64,000 nucleotides of DNA from positions 744,001-808,000 of the forward strand of contig CAVYTX010000003.1 in assembly GCA_963771545.1 (NCBI GenBank). Direction: 5' to 3'. This DNA is from CAKZLS01 sp963771545 (GTDB taxonomy: Bacteria > Pseudomonadota > Alphaproteobacteria > Rhodospirillales > Defluviicoccaceae). The position numbers were made by a program, and so were the translations under genes. Positions 47,448 to 56,631 of the stretch are shown here, one piece after another (within the stretch, counting starts at the first letter, position 1; each line of letters begins with the position of its first letter). Under the pieces are notes generated by a model that was not told the DNA's origin, ran no database searches, and saw nothing but the letters and a program-made list of their open reading frames with translations.

Positions 47448-48030
47448 AACGAGCGTTCGCGAGAGTCCGTTGGGCCCGCTCAAAGAGAGGTTGGCGCGGA
47501 ATTCCGGTGAGAAAACCGTCGTTCTTCGGGAAGCGCCGTTTCTGGCTCAGATCGATCTGCGCGGCGATCCCAATGATAAAGGCTTTCTCGACGGTGTCGA
47601 GAACGCGTTGGGCGTCAAGCTGCCGGCGAACGCCAACGAGGTGGTCATCGCGGGCGACGTGCGGGCCCTGTGGCTCGGTCCGGACGAATGGCTGATCGTA
47701 GGCCCGGAGGGAGCACAAGACCGTTTATTCGACAAACTCGAGAGTACCTTGGCCGGCCGGCACCGTTCCATTGTGGACGTTAGCGGCCATCGGACGGCGC
47801 TGGAAATATTCGGTTCTCATGCGCGAGATGTCTTGGAAAAGGGTTGCTATCTCGACCTGCACCCGCACGCATTCGAGCCCGGTCGTTGCGTTGGGACCAT
47901 CATCGCCAAGACTCAGGTCATTCTGGAGCAGACGGACAACAAGCCGTCATATCGCCTATACGTCCGCGCATCGTTTGCGCGTCACCTGACCACTTGGCTC
48001 TTGGACGCGATGGTGGAGTTCGTCCGTTGA
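47440..48030 (+). CDS. soxG: sarcosine oxidase subunit gamma
   Basis: A 196-residue SoxG protein with the conserved ALWLGPDEWLIVGPEGAQDR, IVDVSGHRTALEIFG and LEKGCYLDLHPHAFEPGRCV. It overlaps the end of soxA by eight bases, so the cluster is translationally coupled. Completes the heterotetrameric sarcosine oxidase. Confidence 0.92.
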   Translation: MAETSVRESPLGPLKERLARNSGEKTVVLREAPFLAQIDLRGDPNDKGFLDGVENALGVKLPANANEVVIAGDVRALWLGPDEWLIVGPEGAQDRLFDKLESTLAGRHRSIVDVSGHRTALEIFGSHARDVLEKGCYLDLHPHAFEPGRCVGTIIAKTQVILEQTDNKPSYRLYVRASFARHLTTWLLDAMVEFVR

Positions 48031-48228
48031 TGGCGCGCTCGTCCGAAGGCAAGAGTGCCCTTAAAAAAACTCGCCGACGAACCGATGCTGGATATCACGT
48101 TGGACAAGCCGCCGGTCTCGGTCTGAGGCTTGACGGCCTTGGCATACCTCATGAGAGCAGGCCCAACTTGGTCGTCACGCCGATCGGTTGCCGCACGCAG
48201 CACGGGAACGGATTTGGGAGAAACGTCG

Positions 48229-49611
48229 ATGCCCCTGAGTGTCTTTGACCTGTTTAAGATTGGGATTGGGCCTTCGAGTTCGCACACCGTTGGGCCGATG
48301 TGGGCGGCGCACCGCTTCCTGCTCCAACTCGAAGCGCGGGATTTGGTCGAGAGGGTCGCGCGAGCCGAGGCGCACCTTTACGGTTCCTTGGCGCTGACCG
48401 GCAAGGGACATGCAACGGACAAGGCCGTGATCCTAGGTCTTGCCGGCGAGGTCCCCGATCAGGTGGACGCGGATACCGCGGACGCGTTGGTCGCCCGGAT
48501 CCGCGAAACCGCTCGCATGTTATTGTTCCATCGGCATGAAATCGCCTTCGACACCGAGAAGGACGTGGTGTTTCATTTCGAGGCGTTTCTGGATAAGCAT
48601 CCCAACGGCATGCGTTTCGTTGCCTATGACTCCTCGGGAGGAATTCTTCTCGAGGAGACTTATTACTCGGTCGGCGGCGGTTTTGTGCTCAGTGATACGG
48701 AGATCGGCAAAGGCAACGATACGGCGGGCAGCAACGTTCAAGTGACCTATCCGTTCAATTCGGCGGCGGAGCTGCTTGAGATCGGCCGCCGGACAGGCCT
48801 GTCGATCGCGCAGGTCGTCCTCGAAAATGAAAAGGCTTGGCACGGCGACGAGGAGGTCCGCGAAGGGCTCCGAAAGCTCTGGCAAGTCATGGAGGCCTGC
48901 ATCGAGAGAGGTTGCCGGGAGTCGGGAGAATTACCCGGTGTGCTTGGAGTCAAGCGACGGGCCAAGCCACTCAAGGACGAACTCCTCGCTCGCCCGGAGA
49001 AGGCCCTAACCGACGCGCTCACCGTGATCGACTGGGTCAATCTGTATGCCCTTGCCGTGAACGAAGAGAATGCGGCCGGCGGGCGAGTCGTGACAGCGCC
49101 CACCAACGGCGCGGCCGGGGTCATCCCCGCGGTGCTCACCTACTACATGCGCTTCGTACCGGGAGCGGGCGAGAACGGCATGTTCGTGTTTCTGGCGACC
49201 GCCGCCGCCATCGGCATGCTGTACAAGACCAACGCCTCGATCTCGGCGGCCGAGATGGGCTGCCAGGGCGAGGTCGGGGTTGCGTGTTCGATGGCGGCGG
49301 CCGGCCTGTGCGCCGCCCTTGGCGGGACCAACGCGCAGATCGAAAACGCCGCCGAGATCGGCATGGAGCACAATCTGGGACTGACCTGCGATCCCATCGC
49401 CGGGCTGGTCCAGATCCCCTGCATCGAGCGCAACACCATGGGCGCCGTGAAAGCCATCAACGCCTCCCGCCTGGCGCTGCGCGGCGACGGCCGGCACTTC
49501 GTCCCCCTGGACAAGGTGATCGAGACCATGCGCCAGACGGGGCAAGACATGAGCAACAAGTACAAGGAAACGTCGCTCGGCGGCCTCGCGGTCAACGTCG
49601 TCGAATGCTGA
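48229..49611 (+). CDS. sdaA: L-serine ammonia-lyase (iron-sulfur type)
   Basis: A 460-residue iron-sulfur serine dehydratase that converts serine to pyruvate. Seen: FDLFKIGIGPSSSHTVGPMW at the N-terminus, VTAPTNGAAGVIPAVLTYYM and LTCDPIAGLVQIPCIERNTM carrying cluster cysteines, plus AGLCAALGGTNAQIENAAEI. Both the beta- and alpha-type domains are in one chain. ATG 48229 follows GGGAG; the upstream open frame overlaps a 198-base gap. With sarcosine oxidase and glyA it completes a sarcosine-to-pyruvate route. Confidence 0.94.
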   Translation: MPLSVFDLFKIGIGPSSSHTVGPMWAAHRFLLQLEARDLVERVARAEAHLYGSLALTGKGHATDKAVILGLAGEVPDQVDADTADALVARIRETARMLLFHRHEIAFDTEKDVVFHFEAFLDKHPNGMRFVAYDSSGGILLEETYYSVGGGFVLSDTEIGKGNDTAGSNVQVTYPFNSAAELLEIGRRTGLSIAQVVLENEKAWHGDEEVREGLRKLWQVMEACIERGCRESGELPGVLGVKRRAKPLKDELLARPEKALTDALTVIDWVNLYALAVNEENAAGGRVVTAPTNGAAGVIPAVLTYYMRFVPGAGENGMFVFLATAAAIGMLYKTNASISAAEMGCQGEVGVACSMAAAGLCAALGGTNAQIENAAEIGMEHNLGLTCDPIAGLVQIPCIERNTMGAVKAINASRLALRGDGRHFVPLDKVIETMRQTGQDMSNKYKETSLGGLAVNVVEC

Positions 49612-49665
49612 GGCATGTGGACGGCCCGGAGCGCTTACCGACGCCATAAGAGGGAGATAAACCAA

Positions 49666-50952
49666 ATGACCAGCACATTTTTCAGCGCCGGTCTCGCTCA
49701 AACCGATCCGGCGGTCGCGGACGCCGTTGCCGGAGAATTGGGCCGACAGAACGATCAGATCGAGCTCATCGCGTCCGAGAATATCGTCTCGCGCGCGGTC
49801 CTCGAGGCTCAGGGCTCGGTGCTCACCAACAAGTACGCCGAGGGCTATCCGGGGCGGCGGTACTATGGGGGTTGCGAGTACGTCGATGTTGTCGAATCAC
49901 TGGCGATCGATCGCGCAAAGCGGCTATTCGACTGTGGTTTCGTCAATGTCCAATCCCACTCGGGCGCCCAGGCCAATGGCGCGGTCAAGCTTGCCCTATG
50001 CCGGCCGGGAGATACCATTCTCGGCATGTCGTTGGACGCCGGCGGCCATTTGACCCACGGCGCCAAGCCCGCGATGTCCGGCAAGTGGTTCAATGCGGTG
50101 CAGTACGGTGTCCGCCAGCAGGATGCGCTCATCGACTTCGATCAGGTGGCGAGCCTCGCGAAAGAGCATAAGCCGAAGCTCGTCATCGCCGGCGCCTCGG
50201 CCTATTCGCGAATCATTGATTTCGTCAAGTTTCGCGAAATCGCCAATTCGGTCGGCGCCTATCTTTTGGTCGATATGGCGCATATCGCGGGACTGGTGGC
50301 CGCCGGGCTTCATCCCTCTCCCATTCCGCACGCCCATATCGTCACGACAACGACACACAAGACGCTGCGCGGCCCACGCGGTGGGTTGATCCTCACCAAC
50401 GACGAAGCGATCGCAAAAAAGATTAACTCGGCGGTCTTTCCCGGTCTTCAAGGCGGTCCCTTGATGCACGTGATCGCGGCAAAGGCGGTGGCGCTCGGCG
50501 AGGCGCTCACCGCCGACTTCAAGCTCTACTCCCAGCACGTGGTTGAGAACGCGAAGGCGCTCGCGACGGTGATGGTCGAGCGCGGCTGCGCGATCGTGTC
50601 CGGCGGCACGGACAATCACCTGATGCTCGTGGACTTGAGGCCCAAAGGCGTTAAAGGCAATGCAGCCGAAGAGAGCCTCGAGCGCGCCAACATCACCTGC
50701 AACAAGAACGGTGTTCCTTTCGATCCGGAGAAGCCCACGGTGACCTCCGGCATCCGCCTCGGCACGCCGGCCGGCACGACGAGGGGCTTCGGCGTGGCGG
50801 AGTTCCAGGAGATCGGACACATGATCAGCGACGTGCTCGATGGCCTCGTCGCCAATCCCGACGATAACTCAGAGGCGGAGAATACCGTTCGAAATCGGGT
50901 TGCGAATCTCTGCCGCGGCTTTCCGATTTACGAGCCCAGCAAGAATGACTGA
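49666..50952 (+). CDS. glyA: serine hydroxymethyltransferase
   Basis: A 428-residue PLP enzyme. The PLP lysine is in TTTTHKTLRGPRGGLI; ELIASENIVSRAVLEAQGSV, YAEGYPGRRYYGGCEYVDVV and the C-terminal TSGIRLGTPAGTTRGF are diagnostic. It joins glycine and the folate-borne one-carbon unit to give serine, both products of sarcosine oxidase. ATG 49666-49668 with AGGGAG leader. Such an additional glyA next to sox genes is common in methylated-amine users. Confidence 0.94.
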   Translation: MTSTFFSAGLAQTDPAVADAVAGELGRQNDQIELIASENIVSRAVLEAQGSVLTNKYAEGYPGRRYYGGCEYVDVVESLAIDRAKRLFDCGFVNVQSHSGAQANGAVKLALCRPGDTILGMSLDAGGHLTHGAKPAMSGKWFNAVQYGVRQQDALIDFDQVASLAKEHKPKLVIAGASAYSRIIDFVKFREIANSVGAYLLVDMAHIAGLVAAGLHPSPIPHAHIVTTTTHKTLRGPRGGLILTNDEAIAKKINSAVFPGLQGGPLMHVIAAKAVALGEALTADFKLYSQHVVENAKALATVMVERGCAIVSGGTDNHLMLVDLRPKGVKGNAAEESLERANITCNKNGVPFDPEKPTVTSGIRLGTPAGTTRGFGVAEFQEIGHMISDVLDGLVANPDDNSEAENTVRNRVANLCRGFPIYEPSKND

Positions 50953-51039
50953 TGCCCGGCCGGTTTCGTCCTCCGGATTCGCTGGTGTTGGAAAGTCGCT
51001 GGCTACACTCGGTTCGAAGAGCATCGTTGGTATAACGGC

Positions 51040-51741
51040 TCACCGCGCGCTTTCCTCGGGCGTATTCAAGCGACGCGACCAGTCTTCGACCGAATGGCGC
51101 TCAAGCCGACGGTGGGCAAGCTTACGCCAGGACGGGGTCAGAAACTCCAATTCCGCGAGCCGGGTAAGACAGTCTGCATTCAGCGTATCATGGTAGAGGA
51201 CGCGCAGAATTCGCTGAAGCGTCCAGTCCTCGGCCGGACGATCCATGAGATCAATCAAATCGCCGGCGGCGACCCGGCCTTCTTCAAGTGCCCGGTAGTA
51301 CCAGCCGGTGCGCCCCGTGGTCTGAACCTGCCGGGCCATGGAGGAAACGCGGAAACGCTCGTTAAGCCGCCAACAAGGCTGTCTGCCTTGGGAGACTTGA
51401 ACAAGCGCCGTACCCAACCGATAGATATCCCCGGCGCAGACATCGGATTCCGTTAGCCCTTCCGTCGATATGTTCTCGCCGAAGGCTCCCTCGTTCTCCA
51501 GCTTTTCCGCAATCTGCGGAATCTCCGCCCGCCACAGGGCATAGTGGTCAAACGGGTAATGATGGATGGCTTTTTCCGGCCCGCCGTGATGCGTCTTATC
51601 GCCCTGCTCGTCGCCGATCAGCCCCGTGCGGGTCACTTCGATAGGTTTATCGAGCGGCTGCTTGAATATGCCGCTGTCAACGCCGCTCCTGCCCAGCGGG
51701 GCAACGGTGCCGACAAGCACCGAGCGTATCGTCGTGTTCAT
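51040..51741 (-). CDS. MOSC domain protein, YiiM-like
   Basis: A 233-residue molybdenum-cofactor sulfurase C-terminal domain protein. Seen: IRSVLVGTVAPLG, DEQGDKTHHGGPEKAIHHYP, GAFGENISTEGLTE and the conserved cysteine in QGRQPCWRLNERF. YiiM-like proteins carry molybdenum cofactor and reduce N-hydroxylated bases. Likely single-gene unit, convergent with glyA. Confidence 0.85.
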   Translation of the reverse strand: MNTTIRSVLVGTVAPLGRSGVDSGIFKQPLDKPIEVTRTGLIGDEQGDKTHHGGPEKAIHHYPFDHYALWRAEIPQIAEKLENEGAFGENISTEGLTESDVCAGDIYRLGTALVQVSQGRQPCWRLNERFRVSSMARQVQTTGRTGWYYRALEEGRVAAGDLIDLMDRPAEDWTLQRILRVLYHDTLNADCLTRLAELEFLTPSWRKLAHRRLERHSVEDWSRRLNTPEESAR

Positions 51742-51786
51742 TCCGCGCCGTCCCTGGTTTCTACCGTGACAACACCAAGTTCGGTA

Positions 51787-52062
51787 CTAGCGGTCCTCGC
51801 CCCACGAGCGCGGGCCGTACAGCGAATAGGGCTTGCCCTGTTCGCCGGTGCCGGCGCCACGCACCCGCGCGGCGCGATTGAACGCCGACGCCAGGCGTTC
51901 CTGCTTGATTTCCTTTTCCCACTGGCGGCGTTTGATCCACACCGCCACGACCGCGACGATCACCACGGCGACAACGATCCAGATAAGCCCGCCAACGGCG
52001 ATCCAGTCGCCGCCGAGCACGCGATCGGTCATCTCCTTGAAAAAGGTCAGTATGGGTTCCAT
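51787..52062 (-). CDS. small single-helix membrane protein
   Basis: A 91-residue protein with one transmembrane helix (GGLIWIVVAVVIVAVVAVWI) then a basic cytoplasmic tail. ATG 52060-52062 has GAGG five bases upstream; a GTG at 52069 is possible. Not recognised. Its stop codon falls in a CTAG next to a TACCGAA sequence that resembles the terminal repeat of the family B element, so an insertion or excision may have trimmed the C-terminus. Confidence 0.55.
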   Translation of the reverse strand: MEPILTFFKEMTDRVLGGDWIAVGGLIWIVVAVVIVAVVAVWIKRRQWEKEIKQERLASAFNRAARVRGAGTGEQGKPYSLYGPRSWGEDR

Positions 52063-52169
52063 CGTCCTCACGCCCGCCGCAGCTGGCCCCTGATCGACCC
52101 TCTATGCCTGATCGACTTTCTACGCCTGATCGACCCTCCCTATAAGTATGCTACAACTTTGGCTTTCGT

Positions 52170-53759
52170 TCATCTGTTGATGCGGCAGTTGTACACACGG
52201 AGGTCTTGCGCGTCGGTGCAATCTTGCACCCGCCAGCCGGTGGTGTCGAGAAGCGCCTCGAACTCCGCGGCGGCGCGGTCGTTGAAATATCCGCGGGCAC
52301 GCCGTTCGCGAATGGACATGGAACTCGCCGGCCGGTAGCTGACGATCAGGCGGGGCGCGGCGCTCGCCGCCCGTTTCAACAGACCTTCCACGCCGTGCAC
52401 GAACTCCAGCACATCGAGCATCACCACCACATCGTGGGCGCCTTCCGGAAAACCGCCGGCGTTGAGGTCGATTACCACGGTCGCGGGATCGAAGGGCAGG
52501 AGGTCGGCGGGCGCATAGACGCAATCCGGTGGCAGGGCGTTTCGCAAGGCCATGACGCCCGCCCCGATGTCGAGAACGCGCGAGCCGGGTTCGACCCATC
52601 CGGCCGCCAGGGCGGCGCGCTCGGCGGCGCCGTCGCGCATGGCTTCGAAATCGGCCCAGCGGGCGGCGTCCGTCGCCTTGCGAGCGATCAGCATCTCGGT
52701 GGTGGCCGCGCGCACTTCCGGATCGTCGGGGGCCCTTTCCAGCGGCGGCAGGGGTTCGGGCTGGCGTTTGGGCTTGTCGTAGACCGCCAGGCGTTCCAGG
52801 TCCGGCGCCAGGGCAAACACGTTGTAGCATTCGGGCGTTGGCGCGAACGGCGCCAGCGGCCCTCCCATGGTCGGGTGGGGAAAGCGAAATTGGTGGTACC
52901 CGCGGGCCTCCAGCGCCCGGCACATGGCCATCATGGCCTCACGGCGCTCGCCCGTCCGAAACGCCAAACCGTGTTCCCAGATGACGGCGGCGACGCGGCC
53001 CGAGTCCAGGATGTGGCGGGCGCCTTCGATGACCTCGGGCTCGTAGCCTTCCACGTCGATCTTCAGGATCATCCGGCGCTGGGCAAGCTCGCGCCGCTCG
53101 GCCAGCAGCAGATCGAGCGGCAGCACCGGCACCGTGACCTGGCCCAGCCGGCCGGCGCCCTCGGGAAGGCCGAGCCCATGGAGGCTGTGACCCATGGTCG
53201 AATTGAATACCAGCGGAGCCGACCCGGGTTTGGCGCCGGCGGCGACACAGATGACCTCCACCGACGCGCCGAGGCCGTTTCCCGTCACGCCTTGGGTCAA
53301 GGGGCCGATATTGCCCGGGTGAGCCTCGATGGCGAGCACGCGCACGCCGCCGCGATGACGGGTGGCGGCATGAAGAGTGTAGATTCCCCAATGGGCGCCC
53401 ACGTCGATAAACAGATCTCCGGCGTCGAGGTGAGCATCGATGAATGCCCGGGTGGGGTATTCGTAGCCGCCGCGTTCGGTCTCGCCGCGAACCAGGGCGC
53501 GCACGCCGGGATCCTTCAACGTTCCCGCCGGCAAAACCATGGTGAAGCGTGGCTTGCCGCCGGGGGTCGGAAAAGCGGCCGTCAAGCGAGCCGATTGGCC
53601 CGCCCGCGTGGCTTCGCTTGACGGTTTTGGGGTTTTCAGGCCATGCCTCCGATGGTGGCGGTTGGCGATGTCGCGATGGCGTTCTCCTAATAGCCGGTCA
53701 AGGACCCGCCCGTCCATGGTTGAACCGACCACGAGAGGAGAGGGTGCGATCGGCGTCAT
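52170..53759 (-). CDS. two-domain methyltransferase: FkbM-type plus class I methyltransferase
   Basis: A 529-residue fusion. The N-terminal half is FkbM-like (DAGDLFIDVGAHWGIYTLHA, VLAIEAHPGNIGPLTQGVTG, MILKIDVEGYEPEVIEGARH). The C-terminal half is a second SAM-binding domain (GSRVLDIGAGVMALRNALPP, HDVVVMLDVLEFVHGVEGLL) with an extra helical insertion. Both domains look complete. FkbM enzymes O-methylate polyketides or surface sugars; the target here is unknown. The start (ATG 53757-53759) has no clear ribosome-binding site; ATG 53715-53717 is an alternative. Confidence 0.75.
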   Translation of the reverse strand: MTPIAPSPLVVGSTMDGRVLDRLLGERHRDIANRHHRRHGLKTPKPSSEATRAGQSARLTAAFPTPGGKPRFTMVLPAGTLKDPGVRALVRGETERGGYEYPTRAFIDAHLDAGDLFIDVGAHWGIYTLHAATRHRGGVRVLAIEAHPGNIGPLTQGVTGNGLGASVEVICVAAGAKPGSAPLVFNSTMGHSLHGLGLPEGAGRLGQVTVPVLPLDLLLAERRELAQRRMILKIDVEGYEPEVIEGARHILDSGRVAAVIWEHGLAFRTGERREAMMAMCRALEARGYHQFRFPHPTMGGPLAPFAPTPECYNVFALAPDLERLAVYDKPKRQPEPLPPLERAPDDPEVRAATTEMLIARKATDAARWADFEAMRDGAAERAALAAGWVEPGSRVLDIGAGVMALRNALPPDCVYAPADLLPFDPATVVIDLNAGGFPEGAHDVVVMLDVLEFVHGVEGLLKRAASAAPRLIVSYRPASSMSIRERRARGYFNDRAAAEFEALLDTTGWRVQDCTDAQDLRVYNCRINR

Positions 53760-53839
53760 TGCGCCGAATCTGATGCGACACGACCGGCGCGTGCGGGTAG
53801 GATTTTGAGCGGCGCCGGGGAAGGGGCGGCGGATGCCGG

Positions 53840-54646
53840 TTACCGGCGGTATTTATCGAGGGTGTCGAGGAAGGCGGAGGCATTGATGGCCAAACCCCGT
53901 TCGTGGTCGCCCCCTTTGGTCACGCCCATGATCATGCCGACCACGAACGGCCCCTCCGCGGTCATGATCATGAGCGGCGATCCCGAGGCTCCCCAAGTGG
54001 CGTCGCACGTGTGGATCAACACCGGCCCTCCGTCCACGTCCGCCGAGACACCGCAGCCATTGTGAAGCGACAAGAGGTGAGGACGATCCTGGCCGTAACC
54101 CGCCCGCATCAGGCGATCTCGGGGAAGGGCCGTCAAATTGTGCGCCGACAGGCTTCGCACCGGGATCGGCTTCGTGGCGATCGGCACGGCAAGGATCAGC
54201 ACCGCCCAATCGTTGGCGGCCCGCGTCAAGCCGCTCGGGCCGGTGAACGAGAACGCCGCCGGGTGGAATAGGGCACGGGCCACGGCATGGGCCACATAGC
54301 CGCCCCGGCGGTAGCCGCCCACGAAATGAAGGCCGCGGGGCGCGACGCGTTTTCCCGTTCGGTTATCGTACAAACAGTGGGCTGCGGTCAAAACCAGGTT
54401 GGACGCGACCAACGTGCCCGTACAAAACCCGCCGGTATCGCGATTGACCCGTCCGACGGCGGCCCAAGGCCACGCCGACGTATCCAAAATGACCCGGTCG
54501 TCGCTTCCGAGGATACCCGGAAGACGATCACGAGCCGTGTCGCCGCCCGCGGCGGCCCGCGCGGCGCCCCCTGCGACGCCAAGGAAAAGACAAAACAGGA
54601 CAAGCGCAAGCGCTGAAAGCATCCGCACGTTCGACCAACCCTTCAC
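53840..54646 (-). CDS. secreted trypsin-like serine protease
   Basis: A 268-residue protein with an N-terminal signal sequence (LALVLFCLFLGVAGGAARAA) and the trypsin triad: histidine in LVLTAAHCLYDN, aspartate in NDWAVLILAVPI, serine in CDATWGASGSPLMIMTAEGP. Other family marks are GRVNRDTGGFCTGTLVASNL. The GTG start at 54644-54646 reads MKGWSNVRML; an ATG at 54620-54622 is an alternative. No inhibitor or partner gene adjoins. Confidence 0.85.
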   Translation of the reverse strand: MKGWSNVRMLSALALVLFCLFLGVAGGAARAAAGGDTARDRLPGILGSDDRVILDTSAWPWAAVGRVNRDTGGFCTGTLVASNLVLTAAHCLYDNRTGKRVAPRGLHFVGGYRRGGYVAHAVARALFHPAAFSFTGPSGLTRAANDWAVLILAVPIATKPIPVRSLSAHNLTALPRDRLMRAGYGQDRPHLLSLHNGCGVSADVDGGPVLIHTCDATWGASGSPLMIMTAEGPFVVGMIMGVTKGGDHERGLAINASAFLDTLDKYRR

Positions 54647-54656
54647 AGTTGCCGTG

Positions 54657-54680
54657 CTAGCCGGTACCAGTCGGTACTAG
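54657..54680. repeat. possible excision footprint of the family B element
   Basis: CTAG (54657-54660) and CTAG (54677-54680) flank CCGGTACCAGTCGGTA, whose last part (GTCGGTA) is the end of the element at 38984-39245 and is followed by CTAG as in that element's target duplication. It may be a relic of a lost insertion just upstream of the protease gene. A similar TTCGGTACTAG occurs at 51780-51790. Confidence 0.5.
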
Positions 54681-55290
54681 AAAGCCCACAAAGTCAAGGT
54701 GCGCCGTTCCGGCCGACAAGGGAATGAAGACTTCGGACTGTGGTTCATGGGTGTTCGCCACCGCACAAACCCCGTTTTCCGGACGCGGTCACGCACGCTC
54801 CGGCATTGGCATTGGGGGGCCGATCACGTCCACCGCGACAGTACCCTTGGTGGGGGCTCGCGGTCGATGGCTGGAGGCACGGACGTTGTGCGGACGGGGC
54901 CGGTCCGCAATTTAGTCCTGGTATAGTAGCGAATACTCGCGCTTTCCGACCTGTTCGCAAGCGCACCTAAAGGCGCAAGTTGTACACATGTCGGAAAGCG
55001 ACAATGTCCCGCGTTTCCAAGACCAAAGAGCACTCATTGGGAACCCATCCATCCCACATGGGGTAGAAAAAAACTATATATATCAAATAATTACAGTATT
55101 GCCATTTTTTTAGGCAATATACAGAAACGCCTCGGTACGCTCCGGTCTTCGACGCGGCCGAATGCGGTTATCAACAAACTTACCCACAGAAATTGTGAAT
55201 GTTACGTAAATGTGAATACCCGCGGCCGTTCTCCTAACCTGGCGCGCGAATGCCCGCGCCACGGGCGAAATCGTGATGGCGAGGAAGACG
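54681..55290. other. gene-poor region with AT-rich stretch and DnaA-box-like sites
   Basis: About 600 bases with no convincing gene. CGCTTTCCGAC (54941-54951) and its complement GTCGGAAAGCG lie about 40 bases apart. An AT-rich stretch follows (55062-55130) with a 7-bp hairpin TATTGCC/GGCAATA at 55097-55119, then TTATCAACA (55168-55176) and TTACCCACA (55180-55188), each one base from the DnaA-box consensus and one helical turn apart. This could be a replication-initiation or DnaA-controlled site, or chance. Confidence 0.35.
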
Positions 55291-56376
55291 TTACCGGATT
55301 GGCCGCTCGTGGTTGTCTCGACCGTTTTTTTCGAACGCGAAGTTTCTGAAGGCGCGGAAGAGATCCATGTCGAGGTGACCCTCGAACGTGCTCATCAGAT
55401 CGAGGGCTTCTTCGTTGGTCATGGCCCGTTTGTAGGAGCGATTATCGATCAACGCCGAATAGAAATCCGCGATCGCGGTCAACCGCGTGCTGTCGCTGAT
55501 CCGCGCGCCGGACAGACCGTCCGGATAGCCGGTTCCGTCCAGCTTCTCGTGATGGTGAACGGCCATGGCGATGGTGTCCGGGTCCAAATCGTGCTCGCGC
55601 AGCAGAATCTTGCGCGAGAACGCCGGGTGTTTCCGCATGATCCGCCACTCGGAGTCGTCGAGCTCCAGCGGCTTGTCCAGGGTCTTCAAGGGAACCTTGG
55701 ATTTGCCGATGTCGTGCAGCAAACCGCCAACGGCCAGCCGTTTGAGATCGCGTCCCCCGGTACCGATCGCATGGGCGAAGTAGGTCAGGGTGCCGCAGAC
55801 GAACATGCTGTGGCGGAAGGAATAGTTGTGGTGGTTGGCGAGAGCGTCGATCCAGGTGTCGAACGCGCCCAACCGGGCGGCGGCGCGAATGTGTTGGGAA
55901 CTGAGGCAAAGTACATCCATGGGTAAGGGCTCGCCGCGCCGGGCCCGCGCGAAACAGTCCTCGAAGCACGCCAGGCTCTGGCTGAGGGCCGCTTGCGTCG
56001 TTGGGTCCAAGTCCATCCACGACTGTTCGGTTCGGCGATTGATGGTTTGCCTGATGACCTGGCGGAGATCCTCGCCATCGACCGGCGGCACGAAGTAATC
56101 TCGAAAACCGAGATCCCGCAGCCGCGAGACGCTGTTACTGTTATAAGTGGGGAAAACGAACACTTTTGCGCCATCGCAGATCTTGATGGCCTTGCGAACG
56201 TTCTGGAACTGTTGGTTCGAGAGGAGGCTCGAGCAAAAGATATAAAGCGTCGCGTCCGAAACGCCATTTGCGAGGACGGTGTCGAGTTCCTCCACGGCTA
56301 CGCGAAAGCGCGCCGCCACACGCGAAACGATGTCCGCGATCCGTAGATTACCGTCGCGAACGATTGCCACGTCCAT
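55291..56376 (-). CDS. HD-GYP cyclic-di-GMP phosphodiesterase with degenerate receiver domain
   Basis: A 361-residue protein. The C-terminal HD-GYP domain has HDIGK at 221-225 and HHHEKLDGTGYPDGL around 274-288, the signature of cyclic-di-GMP phosphodiesterases. The N-terminal ~110 residues look like a receiver fold (VFVFPTYNSNSVSRLRDLGF, DYFVPPVDGEDLRQVIRQTI) but the usual phospho-acceptor Asp is replaced in the LYIFCSSLLSN strand, so it is probably not phosphorylated. ATG 56374-56376 has a weak leader. Confidence 0.85.
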   Translation of the reverse strand: MDVAIVRDGNLRIADIVSRVAARFRVAVEELDTVLANGVSDATLYIFCSSLLSNQQFQNVRKAIKICDGAKVFVFPTYNSNSVSRLRDLGFRDYFVPPVDGEDLRQVIRQTINRRTEQSWMDLDPTTQAALSQSLACFEDCFARARRGEPLPMDVLCLSSQHIRAAARLGAFDTWIDALANHHNYSFRHSMFVCGTLTYFAHAIGTGGRDLKRLAVGGLLHDIGKSKVPLKTLDKPLELDDSEWRIMRKHPAFSRKILLREHDLDPDTIAMAVHHHEKLDGTGYPDGLSGARISDSTRLTAIADFYSALIDNRSYKRAMTNEEALDLMSTFEGHLDMDLFRAFRNFAFEKNGRDNHERPIR

Positions 56377-56631
56377 TGTTGGGTTCCGCTTCTTTCACAG
56401 CCAACTCGGGCCATGACTATACGTCCGCGGGCTTAACGTTCGGTTTCCATGGGGGAGAAGCGGGATGCTCTGTCAGCGGCGCCATGTGGCGGTTCGGGCG
56501 CCAAACCGTCTCATGGGTGATCCTTTCCGCTGACGCATTTGGCAGAATAAACGAGGGCTGCATGGGCGCTTGTCTGCACCGCCCACAACGTCCTCAAACT
56601 CCAAACGGCCACTTGAAAGCGATGCAAATTG

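Noticed and set aside
48031..48228. Glycine riboswitch before sdaA/glyA
   Set aside because: No paired aptamer domains or conserved glycine-aptamer cores could be found.
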